Assembly: GCF_027587205.1 (NCBI RefSeq)
Contig: NZ_JAPDOD010000034.1
Coordinates: forward strand, 40,735-104,734
DNA from: Solirubrobacter ginsenosidimutans
GTDB lineage: Bacteria; Actinomycetota; Thermoleophilia; Solirubrobacterales; Solirubrobacteraceae
DNA length: 64,000 nucleotides
Direction of reading: 5' to 3'
In this document: positions 8,631 to 17,299 of the stretch, piece after piece
How positions within the stretch are numbered: the first letter of the stretch is position 1
How the letters are laid out: every line of letters starts with the position of its first letter
Made by a program: the position numbers and the translations under genes
The notes under the pieces: model-generated
What the model saw: only the letters and a program-made list of their open reading frames with translations
Told to the model about the DNA's origin: nothing
Database searches by the model: none

Positions 8631-8711
8631 ATGGATTTTGTCGCCGTCGCACTGGCCGTTCTGGCCTTTCTCGCGCTCTACGGCCTGATCGAGCTGGTGG
8701 ACCGCATATGA
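8631..8711 (+). CDS. 26-residue membrane peptide preceding KdpF
   Basis: MDFVAVALAVLAFLALYGLI then ELVDRI: one hydrophobic helix with an acidic-basic C-terminus. An AGGA-like ribosome-binding site precedes ATG 8631. The last codon and TGA overlap the kdpF ATG (ATGA at 8708-8711), so the two are translationally coupled. Small single-helix peptides of this type are easily missed by gene callers. By analogy with KdpF it may bind and stabilise the Kdp complex, but this is inference. Confidence 0.75.
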   Translation: MDFVAVALAVLAFLALYGLIELVDRI

Positions 8712-8797
8712 GCGGCGCCGACTTGCTGGGCCTCATCGTCTCCGCCCTGTTGGCGGGGTACCTCCTCTACGCGCTGTTGCGAGGGGAGCGCTTCTAG
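8708..8797 (+). CDS. kdpF: KdpF, small subunit of the K+-transporting ATPase
   Basis: 29 residues, MSGADLLGLIVSALLAGYLL then YALLRGERF. The GYLLYALLRGERF ending is the usual KdpF signature (GYLxYALxxxExF). In E. coli, KdpF is a single-helix lipid-like stabiliser of the KdpABC complex. It is coupled to the preceding peptide by ATGA and ends 2 nt before kdpA. Confidence 0.9.
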   Translation: MSGADLLGLIVSALLAGYLLYALLRGERF

Positions 8798-8799
8798 CC

Positions 8800-10488
8800 A
8801 TGCTCCAGGGCTGGATCCAGATCATCGTCTTCGTCGCGGTGCTCACCGCGATCGTGCCGCTGCTGGGCGGCTACATGGCGCGCGTGTTCACGAACGAGCG
8901 CGTGTTCCTCACCCCGGTGCTCGGGCCGCTTGAGCGGCTCATCTACCGCGTCATCCGGGTCGACCCCGAACGCTCACAGGGCTGGAAGTCCTACGCGGGC
9001 TCGCTGCTGGTGTTCTCGGGTCTTTTCTGGCTCGCGCTGTACCTGATCCTGCGCACGCAGACGCTGCATCCCTTCAACCCGGGCGGCTTCCACTCCGGGA
9101 CGTGGGATCTGTCGTTCAACACCGCCTCGTCGTTCATCACGAACACGAACTGGCAGTACTACGGCGGGGAGACGACGCTGTCGTTCTTCAGCCAGATGGG
9201 CGGCCTCGCCGTCCAGAACTTCGTCTCCGCCGCGGTCGGCATCGTCGTGGCCATCGCCCTGATCCGGGGGATCGCGGCGCGCCGCACCGGCGCGACCGGT
9301 CTCGGGAACTTCTGGCACGACCTCACGCGGGCGCTGCTCTACGTGCTGCTGCCGATCTCCGTGATCGGCGCCCTGGTCCTCGCCTCGCAGGGCGTCGTGC
9401 AGTCGCTCACACACTGGGGCCCGGTGGCCTCGCAGGAGATCATCAAGGAGCTCGGCACCAACGGTGGCGGCTTCTTCAACGTCAACTCCGCGATGCCGTT
9501 CGAGAACTCGAACGGGCTCACCAACTTCATCGAGATGCTCGCGATGCTCGCCATCCCGGCATCGCTGACCTTCACGTACGGCCGCATGGTCGGCAGCCGC
9601 CGCCAGGGCTGGACGATCTTCGGCGCGATGTTCGTGCTGTTCGCGATCTCGGTCACGGTCATCTACCTCGCCGAGTCCCACGTCACGCCGGCCATGCACG
9701 CCGCCGGCATCACCGGCGCGAACCTGGAGGGCAAGGAGGTCCGCTTCGGCACCGCCGGCTCATCGCTGTGGGCGGCGATCTCCACCGCCACCTCGACCGG
9801 CGCGGTCAACGCCGCGTTCGAGTCGCTGACCGGCATCGGCGGGCTCGTCCCGATGGTCAACCTGGCCTACGGCGAGAGCGTCTTCGGCGGCGTCGGCACG
9901 GGTCTGTACACGATCCTGCTCTACGCGCTGCTGGCGGTCTTCATCGGCGGCCTGATGGTCGGCCGCACGCCCGAGTACCTGGGCAAGAAGATCGAGGCGC
10001 GCGAGATCAAGCTCGTCGTGCTCGGGCTGCTCTTCACGCCGCTGGCGATCCTCGTGGCCACGAGCCTGGCAACGTCGCTGAAGTACGGCGGGCCGTCGAT
10101 CTACGCCTCCGGCCCACAGGGCTTCTCCGAGTCCCTGTACGCCTACATGTCGCAGGCCAACAACAACGGCTCGGCGTTCGCGGGCTACACGGGCTACTAC
10201 CAGCCAGTCGCCGGGAACATCGGCGCCCACGGCATCACCTTCGCCGACCTGCTCGGCGGCATGACGATGGTCCTCGCCCGCTTCATCCCGATCATCTTCA
10301 CGCTCGCCGTCGCCGGGGTGATGCTGAAAAAGCGCGTCGCCCCGGCGGGCCTCGGGACGATGCGCACCGACACGCCCACCTTCGCCGGCCTGCTCGTCGG
10401 CGTCGTGGTGCTGATCGGCGCGCTGACCTTCTTCCCCGCTCTGCTCCTGGGCCCCGTCGTCCAGGGCATGACCGACCGCCTCTTCTAA
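8800..10488 (+). CDS. kdpA: KdpA, K+-translocating subunit of the Kdp ATPase
   Basis: 562 residues, close to E. coli KdpA (557). The four selectivity-filter repeats are visible as TNTNWQYYGGE, GTNGGGFFNVNSAMPFEN, TSTGAVNAAFESLTGIGG and SQANNNGSAFAGYTG. KdpA belongs to the superfamily of K+ transporters and provides the high-affinity K+ filter in the membrane complex KdpFABC. It follows kdpF by 2 nt, with GAGGGGAG upstream inside kdpF. The next gene is kdpC rather than the usual kdpB. Confidence 0.97.
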   Translation: MLQGWIQIIVFVAVLTAIVPLLGGYMARVFTNERVFLTPVLGPLERLIYRVIRVDPERSQGWKSYAGSLLVFSGLFWLALYLILRTQTLHPFNPGGFHSGTWDLSFNTASSFITNTNWQYYGGETTLSFFSQMGGLAVQNFVSAAVGIVVAIALIRGIAARRTGATGLGNFWHDLTRALLYVLLPISVIGALVLASQGVVQSLTHWGPVASQEIIKELGTNGGGFFNVNSAMPFENSNGLTNFIEMLAMLAIPASLTFTYGRMVGSRRQGWTIFGAMFVLFAISVTVIYLAESHVTPAMHAAGITGANLEGKEVRFGTAGSSLWAAISTATSTGAVNAAFESLTGIGGLVPMVNLAYGESVFGGVGTGLYTILLYALLAVFIGGLMVGRTPEYLGKKIEAREIKLVVLGLLFTPLAILVATSLATSLKYGGPSIYASGPQGFSESLYAYMSQANNNGSAFAGYTGYYQPVAGNIGAHGITFADLLGGMTMVLARFIPIIFTLAVAGVMLKKRVAPAGLGTMRTDTPTFAGLLVGVVVLIGALTFFPALLLGPVVQGMTDRLF

Positions 10489-10491
10489 GCC

Positions 10492-11100
10492 ATGAAACGG
10501 AATCTCATCACCTCAGCCCTGGCCGTGATCGTGTTCACGGTCCTGCTCGGGCTCGTCTATCCGCTCGTCGTCACGGGGATCTCGCAGGTCGCGTTCGGAA
10601 AGAACGCCGACGGCAACCCCGACCTGATCGCCAAGGCCTGGACGAAGCCCGTGCTCGACGCCTCGGGCCAGCCGAAGAAGGACGCCGACGGCAACGCCGT
10701 CACCGAGCCGGATCCGCGCTATTTCCAGCCGCGGCCCTCGCAGACGGACTACAACGCCAACGGCACGTTCTTCTCCAACCGCGGGCCCAACCAGGCCAGC
10801 GCGCAGTACTTCTACCGCGACCAGCTCGCCGCCTACATCGCGCTCAACGGGCCCGACAACCCGGGCCTGACGAACGCCAAGGTGCCGGCGGACGCCGTGA
10901 CCACGTCCGGTTCTGGCGTGGACCCGCACATCTCCCTCGACAACGCGCGCATCCAGGCGCGCCGCGTCGCCCAGGCCCGCGGGATCCCGCTCGAGCGCGT
11001 CAACCAGCTCGTGGATGACAGCACCGACGGCCGTTTCCTCGGCCTGCTCGGCGAGCCGGGCGTCAACACCACCAAGCTCAACGAGGCACTCGGCCGATGA
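10492..11100 (+). CDS. kdpC: KdpC subunit of the Kdp ATPase
   Basis: 202 residues: one N-terminal transmembrane helix ([20 protein letters not shown]) and an extracytoplasmic domain with [20 protein letters not shown] and the [20 protein letters not shown] motif typical of KdpC. KdpC helps assemble KdpA with KdpB. It begins 3 nt after kdpA, and its stop overlaps the kdpB start as ATGA. Its position between kdpA and kdpB departs from the common F-A-B-C order. Confidence 0.96.
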   Translation: MKRNLITSALAVIVFTVLLGLVYPLVVTGISQVAFGKNADGNPDLIAKAWTKPVLDASGQPKKDADGNAVTEPDPRYFQPRPSQTDYNANGTFFSNRGPNQASAQYFYRDQLAAYIALNGPDNPGLTNAKVPADAVTTSGSGVDPHISLDNARIQARRVAQARGIPLERVNQLVDDSTDGRFLGLLGEPGVNTTKLNEALGR

Positions 11101-13193
11101 CCGCCATTCAAACACCGCCCTCGCCCGCGCCTACGGGCACGCCGCGCGCGAGCAAGTCCCTGTTCACGCCGGAGATCCTGTGGCCGGCGATCGGGGCTTC
11201 GTTCAAGAAGCTCGACCCGCGCGTGCAGGTCCGCAACCCGGTCATGTTCGTGGTCGAGGTTGGCGCGCTGATCACGACGATCGCGTGGCTGATCCAGTTG
11301 TTCGGCGGGAAGCCGCTCGGCGGCGGGAACGAGCCCGCGTGGTTCACGTTTACGGTCACGGTCTGGCTGTGGCTGACGGTCGTCTTCGCCAATCTGGCGG
11401 AGGCGCTGGCGGAGGGCCGTGGCCGCGCGCAGGCCGCTTCGCTGCGGGCGATGCGCGCCGACACGATGGCCCGCCTGGGCGACGGCCGCGAGGTCAGCGC
11501 GTCGCAGCTGCAGCGCGGTGACACCGTGATCGTCGAAGCCGGCGAGGTGATCCCGGGCGACGGCACGGTCGTCGAAGGAATCGCCTCGGTCGACGAGTCC
11601 GCGATCACGGGCGAGTCGGCCCCGGTGATCCGCGAGTCCGGCGGCGATCGCTCCGCCGTCACCGGCGGCACGCGCGTGCTGAGCGACCGGATCGTGGTCG
11701 AGATCACCCAGGAGCCCGGCAAGTCGTTCCTGGACCGGATGATCGCGCTGGTCGAGGGCGCCGAGCGGCGCAAGACGCCGAACGAGATCGCGCTCAACAT
11801 CCTGCTAGCGGGCCTGACGCTGGTCTTCCTGTTCGTGATCGTGTCGCTCAAGCCGTTCGCCGAGTTCGCGAACACCGACATCTCCATCACCACGCTGATC
11901 GCGCTGCTGGTGGCGCTGATCCCGACGACGATCGGCGCCCTCTTGAGTGCGATCGGCATCGCCGGCATGGACCGGCTCGTGCGCCGCAACGTGCTTGCTT
12001 TGAGTGGTCGCGCGGTGGAGGCCAGTGGCGACGTCGACGTCCTGCTGCTCGACAAGACCGGCACGATCACGCTCGGCAACCGCCAGGCGTCGGAGTTCGT
12101 GCCGATGCCGGGCGTCTCGGAGGTCGAGCTGGCCGAGGCGGCGCAACTGGCGTCGCTGGCCGACGAGACCCCCGAGGGCCGCTCGATCGTCGTGCTGGCC
12201 AAGCAGTTCGGGATCCGCGAGCGCGACCTCGGCACGCACGAGTTCGTCCCGTTCACCGCGCAGACGCGGATGAGCGGGATCGACACCGACGGCGTGCGGC
12301 TGCGCAAGGGCGCGGGCGACGCGATCATCCAGTTCGTCGAAGGGGAAGGCGGCGGGGCGCCCGCGGCGCTCGCGCCCGTGCTCGACCGCATCTCGCGCGA
12401 GGGCGGCACGCCGCTGGCCGTCGCGCGCGACGCGCAGGTGCTCGGCGTCGTCTACCTCAAGGACACCGTCAAGGAAGGGATGGCGGCGCGCTTCGAGCAG
12501 CTGCGCGCGATGGGCATCCGCACGGTCATGGTCACCGGCGACAACCGGTTGACCGCGGCCAAGATCGCCGAAGAGGCGGGCGTCGACGACTTCCTCGCCG
12601 AGGCGACGCCGGAGCGCAAGCTCGAGCTGATCCGCTCCGAGCAGGAGCTCGGCCGCCTGGTGGCGATGACCGGCGACGGCACCAACGACGCCCCGGCGCT
12701 GGCGCAGGCCGACGTCGGCGTGACGATGAACACCGGCACCCAGGCGGCGCGCGAGGCCGGCAACATGGTCGACCTCGACTCCAACCCGACGAAGCTGATC
12801 GAGATCGTCGAGGTCGGCAAGCAGCTCCTGATCACCCGCGGCGCGCTGACGACGTTCTCGATCGCCAACGACATCGCGAAGTACTTCGCGATCCTGCCGG
12901 CCATCTTCGTCGCCACCTACGCGGCGGCCGGGCAGTCCGAAGGCCCGCTGTCCAAGCTCAACGTGATGGACCTGGGGACGCCGCAGTCGGCGATCATCTC
13001 CGCGATCGTCTTCAACGCGATCGTGATCCCGATGCTCGTCCCGATCGCGCTGCGTGGCGTGAAGTACCGCGCCGTCGGCGCCACGGCGCTGCTGCGCCGC
13101 AACCTGCTGATCTACGGCGTCGGCGGCCTGATCGCCCCGTTCGCCGGGATCAAGCTGATCGACCTCATCGTCCACAACCTCCTGGGGGCGTGA
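11097..13193 (+). CDS. kdpB: KdpB, P-type ATPase subunit of the Kdp ATPase
   Basis: 698 residues. P-type ATPase motifs in order: actuator TGES in [10 protein letters not shown], phosphorylation site [13 protein letters not shown], and hinge [18 protein letters not shown]. Membrane segments occur before the actuator domain, around residues 220-280, and at the C-terminus. It hydrolyses ATP to drive K+ uptake through KdpA. The TGES serine, which is phosphorylated as an inhibitory mark in E. coli KdpB, is present. The stop overlaps a GTG of the next gene, but ATG 13196 has better ribosome-binding-site spacing. Confidence 0.97.
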   Translation: MTAIQTPPSPAPTGTPRASKSLFTPEILWPAIGASFKKLDPRVQVRNPVMFVVEVGALITTIAWLIQLFGGKPLGGGNEPAWFTFTVTVWLWLTVVFANLAEALAEGRGRAQAASLRAMRADTMARLGDGREVSASQLQRGDTVIVEAGEVIPGDGTVVEGIASVDESAITGESAPVIRESGGDRSAVTGGTRVLSDRIVVEITQEPGKSFLDRMIALVEGAERRKTPNEIALNILLAGLTLVFLFVIVSLKPFAEFANTDISITTLIALLVALIPTTIGALLSAIGIAGMDRLVRRNVLALSGRAVEASGDVDVLLLDKTGTITLGNRQASEFVPMPGVSEVELAEAAQLASLADETPEGRSIVVLAKQFGIRERDLGTHEFVPFTAQTRMSGIDTDGVRLRKGAGDAIIQFVEGEGGGAPAALAPVLDRISREGGTPLAVARDAQVLGVVYLKDTVKEGMAARFEQLRAMGIRTVMVTGDNRLTAAKIAEEAGVDDFLAEATPERKLELIRSEQELGRLVAMTGDGTNDAPALAQADVGVTMNTGTQAAREAGNMVDLDSNPTKLIEIVEVGKQLLITRGALTTFSIANDIAKYFAILPAIFVATYAAAGQSEGPLSKLNVMDLGTPQSAIISAIVFNAIVIPMLVPIALRGVKYRAVGATALLRRNLLIYGVGGLIAPFAGIKLIDLIVHNLLGA

Positions 13194-13195
13194 CG

Positions 13196-13630
13196 ATGGC
13201 CGCCTTTGCCGGCGTCGACGCTCGCCGGCCACGTCCCGCGCTGCGCCTGCGCGTCGCGCTGAGGCGCATGCGCTTGGACCGCGAGTTGGCCGCCGGTGCG
13301 AATCCGGGCAATAGCGAGCTGCTGGCCCTGCGGGCCGCGCAACTGGTGGAGCCGCGCATCCGCCGGCAGCTCGCCCGCGGCCTGCGGCGGGCGGTCGCCA
13401 GCGGCTCGCAGCGGCGCGGCGCCGGCGTGCCGGTCTGTCGCGCGGCCGTGCTCGAAGCCGGGCCCGCGCTGCTGGCGCTGGCCGACGACCTGGTCGAGAT
13501 CCGCGACCCGGAGCCACGTGGCGTCGCGCTCGCGCTGCAGCTGCTCACCGACGGCGGCGGCCCGCTCTACCGGCCGTGGACCCCGCTCGAGTTGCATGCG
13601 GCGACGGAGCGGGCGCGCTACGCGCTCTAG
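13196..13630 (+). CDS. Small protein of unknown function linked to Kdp; paralogue of the 4768-5226 protein
   Basis: 144 residues, no membrane segment, no family I recognise. ATG 13196 sits 7 nt after GGGGG at 13184-13188; GTG 13190 is the alternative. It shares LDRELAAG (from 27), PV-R (79-82), P90, L95, L99, P105, VA-ALQLLTD (110-119) and GPLY-P (122-127) with the Kup-linked protein, at the same residue numbers apart from a 2-residue shift near 35-60. It lies between kdpB (2-nt gap) and the short kdpD (directly adjacent). Occurrence in two independent K+ uptake operons suggests a dedicated role in K+ transport or its control, perhaps bridging transporter and KdpD (inference). Confidence 0.8.
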   Translation: MAAFAGVDARRPRPALRLRVALRRMRLDRELAAGANPGNSELLALRAAQLVEPRIRRQLARGLRRAVASGSQRRGAGVPVCRAAVLEAGPALLALADDLVEIRDPEPRGVALALQLLTDGGGPLYRPWTPLELHAATERARYAL

Positions 13631-14698
13631 ATGCCGCGTGGACGCCACAAGGTGTTCCTCGGCATGGCCGCGGGCGTCGGCAAGACCTACCGGATGCTCC
13701 AGGAGGGGCGAGCCGATGACCGCGACACCGTGATCGGCCTGCTCGAGACGCACGGCCGCGCCGAGACCGCGGCGCTCGCACACGGCTTCGAGATGGTGCC
13801 CCGGCGCGAGGTCGTCTATCGGGGCACGACGGTCGCCGAGATGGACCTCCCGGCGATCCTCGCGCGGGCGCCGCAGCTGTGTCTGATCGACGAGCTCGCG
13901 CACACCAACTCCCCGGGGCTCGAGCACGGCAAGCGCTACGAGGACGTCGAGGAGGTCCTCGCCGCCGGCATCGACGTCTTCTCGACGCTCAACGTCCAGC
14001 ACCTGGAATCCCTCAACGACCAGCTCGCCGAGCACAGCGGCGTGCGCGTGCGCGAGACGCTTCCGGACAAGGCACTGCAGCGGGCGGACGAGGTCGTGCT
14101 CATCGACGTCACGCCGGAGGCGCTGCTGCAGCGCCTGCGCGAGGGCAAGGTCTACCCGTCGGAGCGCATCGACGCCGCGCTGAACGGCTTCTTCCGGATC
14201 GAGAACCTCACCGCGCTGCGCGAGACCGCGCTGCGACAGGTCGCCGAGGAGGTCGTCTCCAGGCGGGACCCCGCGCAGGAGGTCCGTTCCGCGCCCGCGG
14301 TGGGCGAGCGGCTGCTCGCGCTCGTCCAGCCGCAGCCCAGCGCCCAGCGGCTCGTGCGGAGGGCATGGCGTTCGGCCCAGCGCCTCGGCGCGGACCTCGA
14401 CGTGCTCTGGGTGCAACCGCCCGGCCGCGCGCCGGACGGCGACACCGCCCGCGCGCTGTTCGCGCTGCAGCAACTGGTCTCCGTTCTCGGCGCGCACATG
14501 GTCGTGCGCGAATCCGACGACGTCGTCGAAGCCGCCGCCGCGGAGATCCGCGAACGCGGCACCACCTACGTGCTGGTCGGCGAATCCCCGCCGCGCCGCG
14601 GCCTCGCGCGCCTGCGTGAACCGCTGCCCCAACGGATCATGCGCGCCGCGCCCCGTGGCGTCGACGTACGCATCGTCGCCGCCCGGAGAGAGAAATGA
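13631..14698 (+). CDS. kdpD: Short KdpD: sensor and USP-like domains without the kinase
   Basis: 355 residues against about 900 for E. coli KdpD. The N-terminal KdpD domain has Walker A GMAAGVGKT at 11-19, Walker B CLIDELAHTN and FSTLNVQHLESLND. A USP-like alpha/beta domain (about 235-355) has ALVQPQPSAQRLVRRAW. The four membrane helices, GAF, HisKA and HATPase domains are absent, and the next gene starts in an ATGA overlap, so this is a designed end rather than a recent break. Short KdpD proteins of about this length are known from cyanobacteria. I see no SxS-FTAxY c-di-AMP motif of the S. aureus type. Confidence 0.9.
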   Translation: MPRGRHKVFLGMAAGVGKTYRMLQEGRADDRDTVIGLLETHGRAETAALAHGFEMVPRREVVYRGTTVAEMDLPAILARAPQLCLIDELAHTNSPGLEHGKRYEDVEEVLAAGIDVFSTLNVQHLESLNDQLAEHSGVRVRETLPDKALQRADEVVLIDVTPEALLQRLREGKVYPSERIDAALNGFFRIENLTALRETALRQVAEEVVSRRDPAQEVRSAPAVGERLLALVQPQPSAQRLVRRAWRSAQRLGADLDVLWVQPPGRAPDGDTARALFALQQLVSVLGAHMVVRESDDVVEAAAAEIRERGTTYVLVGESPPRRGLARLREPLPQRIMRAAPRGVDVRIVAARREK

Positions 14699-15261
14699 TC
14701 GCCACGCACTTCATCGTCGCCGCCGTCGCGATCGTCGTCGGCGCGCTCGGCGGCTTCGCCTACGCCCGCCACCGCCGCAAGCTGGAGTCCGCCGGCGCCG
14801 GGTCGGTGCGGCGGATCCTGCTCCCGTTCACCGGCACCGCGATCTCGCGCCGCTCGCTCGACGCGGCCCTCCGGCTCGCCCGCGCCGAGGACGCCACGCT
14901 GGTGCCCGCGTTCCTGGCCACCGTTCCGCGCCACCTGCCGCTCGACGCCGCCGTCCCCGCCCAGTGCAACGTCGGCATGCCGCTGCTGGAGGCGATCGAG
15001 CAGGCCGCCGCGACGGCTGCGATCCCCGTCGACTCCCGCGTGGGCCGCGGCCGGACCTACCGCCACGCGCTCGCCCTCCTGCTCGAGCAGGAGCCGGTCG
15101 ATCGCGTGATCGTCCCCGCCGCCGGCGATGCCCGCGGCGGCCTGTCGGGAGATGACCTCGTCTGGCTGCTCGAACGCGCGCCCGCCGAAGTCCTGATCCT
15201 GCGTCCCGGGTTCACCGACGACCGCCGGATCACCGGCGACGCCGTGCGCGGGCACTTCTAA
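14695..15261 (+). CDS. Membrane-anchored universal-stress-like protein
   Basis: 188 residues. An N-terminal membrane helix (FIVAAVAIVVGALGGFAYAR) is followed by basic residues and an alpha/beta domain with RRILLPFTGTAISRRSLDAA, ASR-type switching to RVIVPAAGDARGG and a final strand EVLILRP, which resembles UspA folds. ATG 14695 overlaps the short kdpD stop. It may supply the membrane anchor that the short KdpD lacks. It could bind nucleotides, but the canonical G-2x-G-9x-G(S/T) motif is not clear. Last gene of the kdp unit, ending 5 nt before the convergent corA stop. Confidence 0.7.
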   Translation: MIATHFIVAAVAIVVGALGGFAYARHRRKLESAGAGSVRRILLPFTGTAISRRSLDAALRLARAEDATLVPAFLATVPRHLPLDAAVPAQCNVGMPLLEAIEQAAATAAIPVDSRVGRGRTYRHALALLLEQEPVDRVIVPAAGDARGGLSGDDLVWLLERAPAEVLILRPGFTDDRRITGDAVRGHF

Positions 15262-15266
15262 GGCCG

Positions 15267-16250
15267 TCAGATCCAGCCGCGACGCTTGAACGTCGCGAAC
15301 AGGACGATGGCGACGAGCAGCATCAGCGCGAGCGCGAACGGATAGCCGAGCCCCCAGCCGAGCTCGGGCATGTGCTCGAAGTTCATGCCGTAGACGGTGC
15401 CGACGATCGACGGGGCGAAGAGGATCGCCGCCCAGGCGGAGATCTTCTTGACCTCCTCGTTCTGCGCATTGGACGTCTCGCTCAGCGCTTTGGTCTCGAG
15501 CGTGAGGTTGACGCTGAGGATGTTCTGCAGCAGCTCGCGAAACCCGAAGGCCTGCTCCTGGATCCGCAGCGCGTGATCCTGGACGTCGCGCAGGTAGCGC
15601 CGCTCCTCGACGTCGACGGCCTTGGCGTCCATCAGCTCGTCGAGGATCGCGACCAGCGGCTTGGTCGCGCGCTGGAAGACGATCACCTCGCGCGCGAGCT
15701 CGTAGATCCGCCGCGAGACGTGCGGGCTGCCGTCGAAGACGTCGTCCTCGATCTCGTCGATGTCGTTCTCGATGCCCTCGACGACGGGCGCGTAGCAGTC
15801 GACGACGCGATCCAGGATCGCGTGCACGATCGCCCCGGTCCCGCGCTGGAGCAGGTCGGGACGAGCCTCGAGGCACTCACGCACACCGGCGAGGTCCGGC
15901 GCCTCGCCGTGGCGCACCGTGATCACGAACTGCGGCCCGGCGAAGACGTGCACCTCACCGAACTCGACCGTCTCGGTCTCATCCACATAGCGCGCGGGGC
16001 GAAGCACCAGGAACAGCGTGTCGCCATAGCGCTCGAGCTTCGGGCGCTGGTGCGCGTTCACGGCGTCCTCGACGGCGAGCGCGTGCAGCTCGAACTCTCG
16101 CGCGACCGCGATGAACTCCTCCGCCGACGGCCGGTAGAGGCCGATCCACGCGATCCCGCCCCCGTCGCGGCACGCGTCGAAGAGGTCGTCGAGGTCGTCG
16201 GGCGCGGCGAACCGCCGGCCGTCCCGGTAGATGGCGCGATCAACGATCAC
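15267..16250 (-). CDS. corA: CorA-family Mg2+ channel
   Basis: 327 residues. A large N-terminal cytoplasmic domain has HQRPKLERYGDTLFLVLRP and long helices with ETSNAQNEEVKK before the pore. Two C-terminal transmembrane helices carry the diagnostic YGMN motif (VYGMNFEHMPELGWG) at the pore mouth, and the tail is FKRRGWI. CorA pentamers import Mg2+ (or Co2+). The start is GTG 16250 with almost no ribosome-binding site. Box C lies 57 nt upstream. TTGACG at 16281-16276 and TAGCGT at 16265-16260 sit as they do at the aminotransferase promoter, suggesting co-regulation with K+ uptake. Confidence 0.95.
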   Translation of the reverse strand: MIVDRAIYRDGRRFAAPDDLDDLFDACRDGGGIAWIGLYRPSAEEFIAVAREFELHALAVEDAVNAHQRPKLERYGDTLFLVLRPARYVDETETVEFGEVHVFAGPQFVITVRHGEAPDLAGVRECLEARPDLLQRGTGAIVHAILDRVVDCYAPVVEGIENDIDEIEDDVFDGSPHVSRRIYELAREVIVFQRATKPLVAILDELMDAKAVDVEERRYLRDVQDHALRIQEQAFGFRELLQNILSVNLTLETKALSETSNAQNEEVKKISAWAAILFAPSIVGTVYGMNFEHMPELGWGLGYPFALALMLLVAIVLFATFKRRGWI

Positions 16251-16307
16251 CTGTCGCCGACGCTACGCACGCGGCCGTCAAGAGCGCGCAAAGATCGGGC
16301 GCTCCGC

Positions 16308-16325
16308 CATCAAGATCTCGTGAAG
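16308..16325 (-). promoter_or_regulatory. Box C: candidate KdpE-type operator before corA
   Basis: CTTCACGAGATCTTGATG on the minus strand, identical to Box A, oriented toward corA and 57 nt from its GTG. TCTTTGC of the leader (GCAAAGA at 16288 on the plus strand) also accompanies this box, 20 bp away instead of the 31 bp seen at 5351 and 5544, a change of one helical turn. Confidence 0.65.
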
Positions 16326-16378
16326 TTGGGCTAGGGTCGTCGTGCTGTCCGGAAACTGGAGTGGTGGAGGAGGGCGCG

Positions 16379-17299
16379 ATGGATCGCGCGTGCTGGGGTC
16401 GGCTATGTCTCGCGGTGCTCGCGGCGGTGCTCGTCGCGGCGCCGGCGCACGCCGCTCCGGCGTGCTTCGGCGCGGCGGCGCGTGACCCGCGGCACCCGTG
16501 CAAGAACCCGGCGTTGCGGCTGACGGTCACCCCGACGCCGGATCAGGCGCCACTGATCCCCAACATCGACTGCGAGAAGGTGGAGGTCACCGCGGCGATG
16601 GCGACCTGCGCGTTCGGGCCGGCGGACGGCGAGAGCGTGGCGCTGATCGGCGACAGCCACGCGCAGCACTGGCGTCCGGCGGTCGGCGTGGTCGCGCACG
16701 CGCTGCACTGGCGGGTGTTCGACATCACCGTGCCGCACTGCCTGCTGACGACGACGCCGAGCGGGATCGGGCCGCCGTTCCCGACGCTCTGCCCGCAGTG
16801 GGACGCGGACGTGCTCGCGTGGCTGACCGCGCACCCGGAGATCCGCACGGTCGTGTTGTCGGCCAACGCGCTGCAGCCGATCACGGCCCCCGCCGGAGCG
16901 TCGCGCTACGAGACGCGGGTGAGCGGTGAGTCGGAGCGGCTTGCGCAGTTGCCGGCGTCGGTGACGTCGCTGATCGTCATCCGCGACACGCCGCGCATCC
17001 GCCTGCGGACGCACGACTGCGTGCGGGCGGCGATGGCGCGGCGGGTGCCGGCGGGCAAGGCGTGCGCGCTGGCGCGCAAGTTCGCGCTCCCGCGCGACCC
17101 GCTGGTCGCCGCCGCGCGGCTGCAGACCGCGCGTGCGGTGCGCGTCGTCGATCTCAGCGACCACTTTTGCAATGCGCGCGTGTGCTTCCCGGTGGTCGGC
17201 GGGGTGCTCGTGCACCGCGACGTCGACAGTCACATCACGAAGCTGTTCGCCCGCACGCTCGGCCCGTACCTCGCGCGGGCGATCAGTTCTGGAGCGTGA
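16379..17299 (+). CDS. Secreted SGNH-hydrolase-like protein
   Basis: 306 residues with a signal peptide ending AAPAHAA. The GDSHAQHWRPAV block carries the nucleophile Ser of an SGNH domain, and RDVDSHIT near the C-terminus supplies the Asp/His pair. This resembles the SGNH domain that is fused to acyltransferase-3 proteins, here free-standing and exported. Likely a cell-envelope or carbohydrate esterase. Cys residues are frequent, suggesting disulfides. ATG 16379 follows GGAGGAGGG. The 3' end overlaps the convergent lipoprotein gene by 17 nt. Confidence 0.8.
   Translation: MDRACWGRLCLAVLAAVLVAAPAHAAPACFGAAARDPRHPCKNPALRLTVTPTPDQAPLIPNIDCEKVEVTAAMATCAFGPADGESVALIGDSHAQHWRPAVGVVAHALHWRVFDITVPHCLLTTTPSGIGPPFPTLCPQWDADVLAWLTAHPEIRTVVLSANALQPITAPAGASRYETRVSGESERLAQLPASVTSLIVIRDTPRIRLRTHDCVRAAMARRVPAGKACALARKFALPRDPLVAAARLQTARAVRVVDLSDHFCNARVCFPVVGGVLVHRDVDSHITKLFARTLGPYLARAISSGA

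Noticed and set aside
8402..8797. Longer frame that ends with kdpF
   Set aside because: It would overlap the kdpE coding region. Only the last 29 codons match KdpF, and the internal ATG has the coupling overlap.
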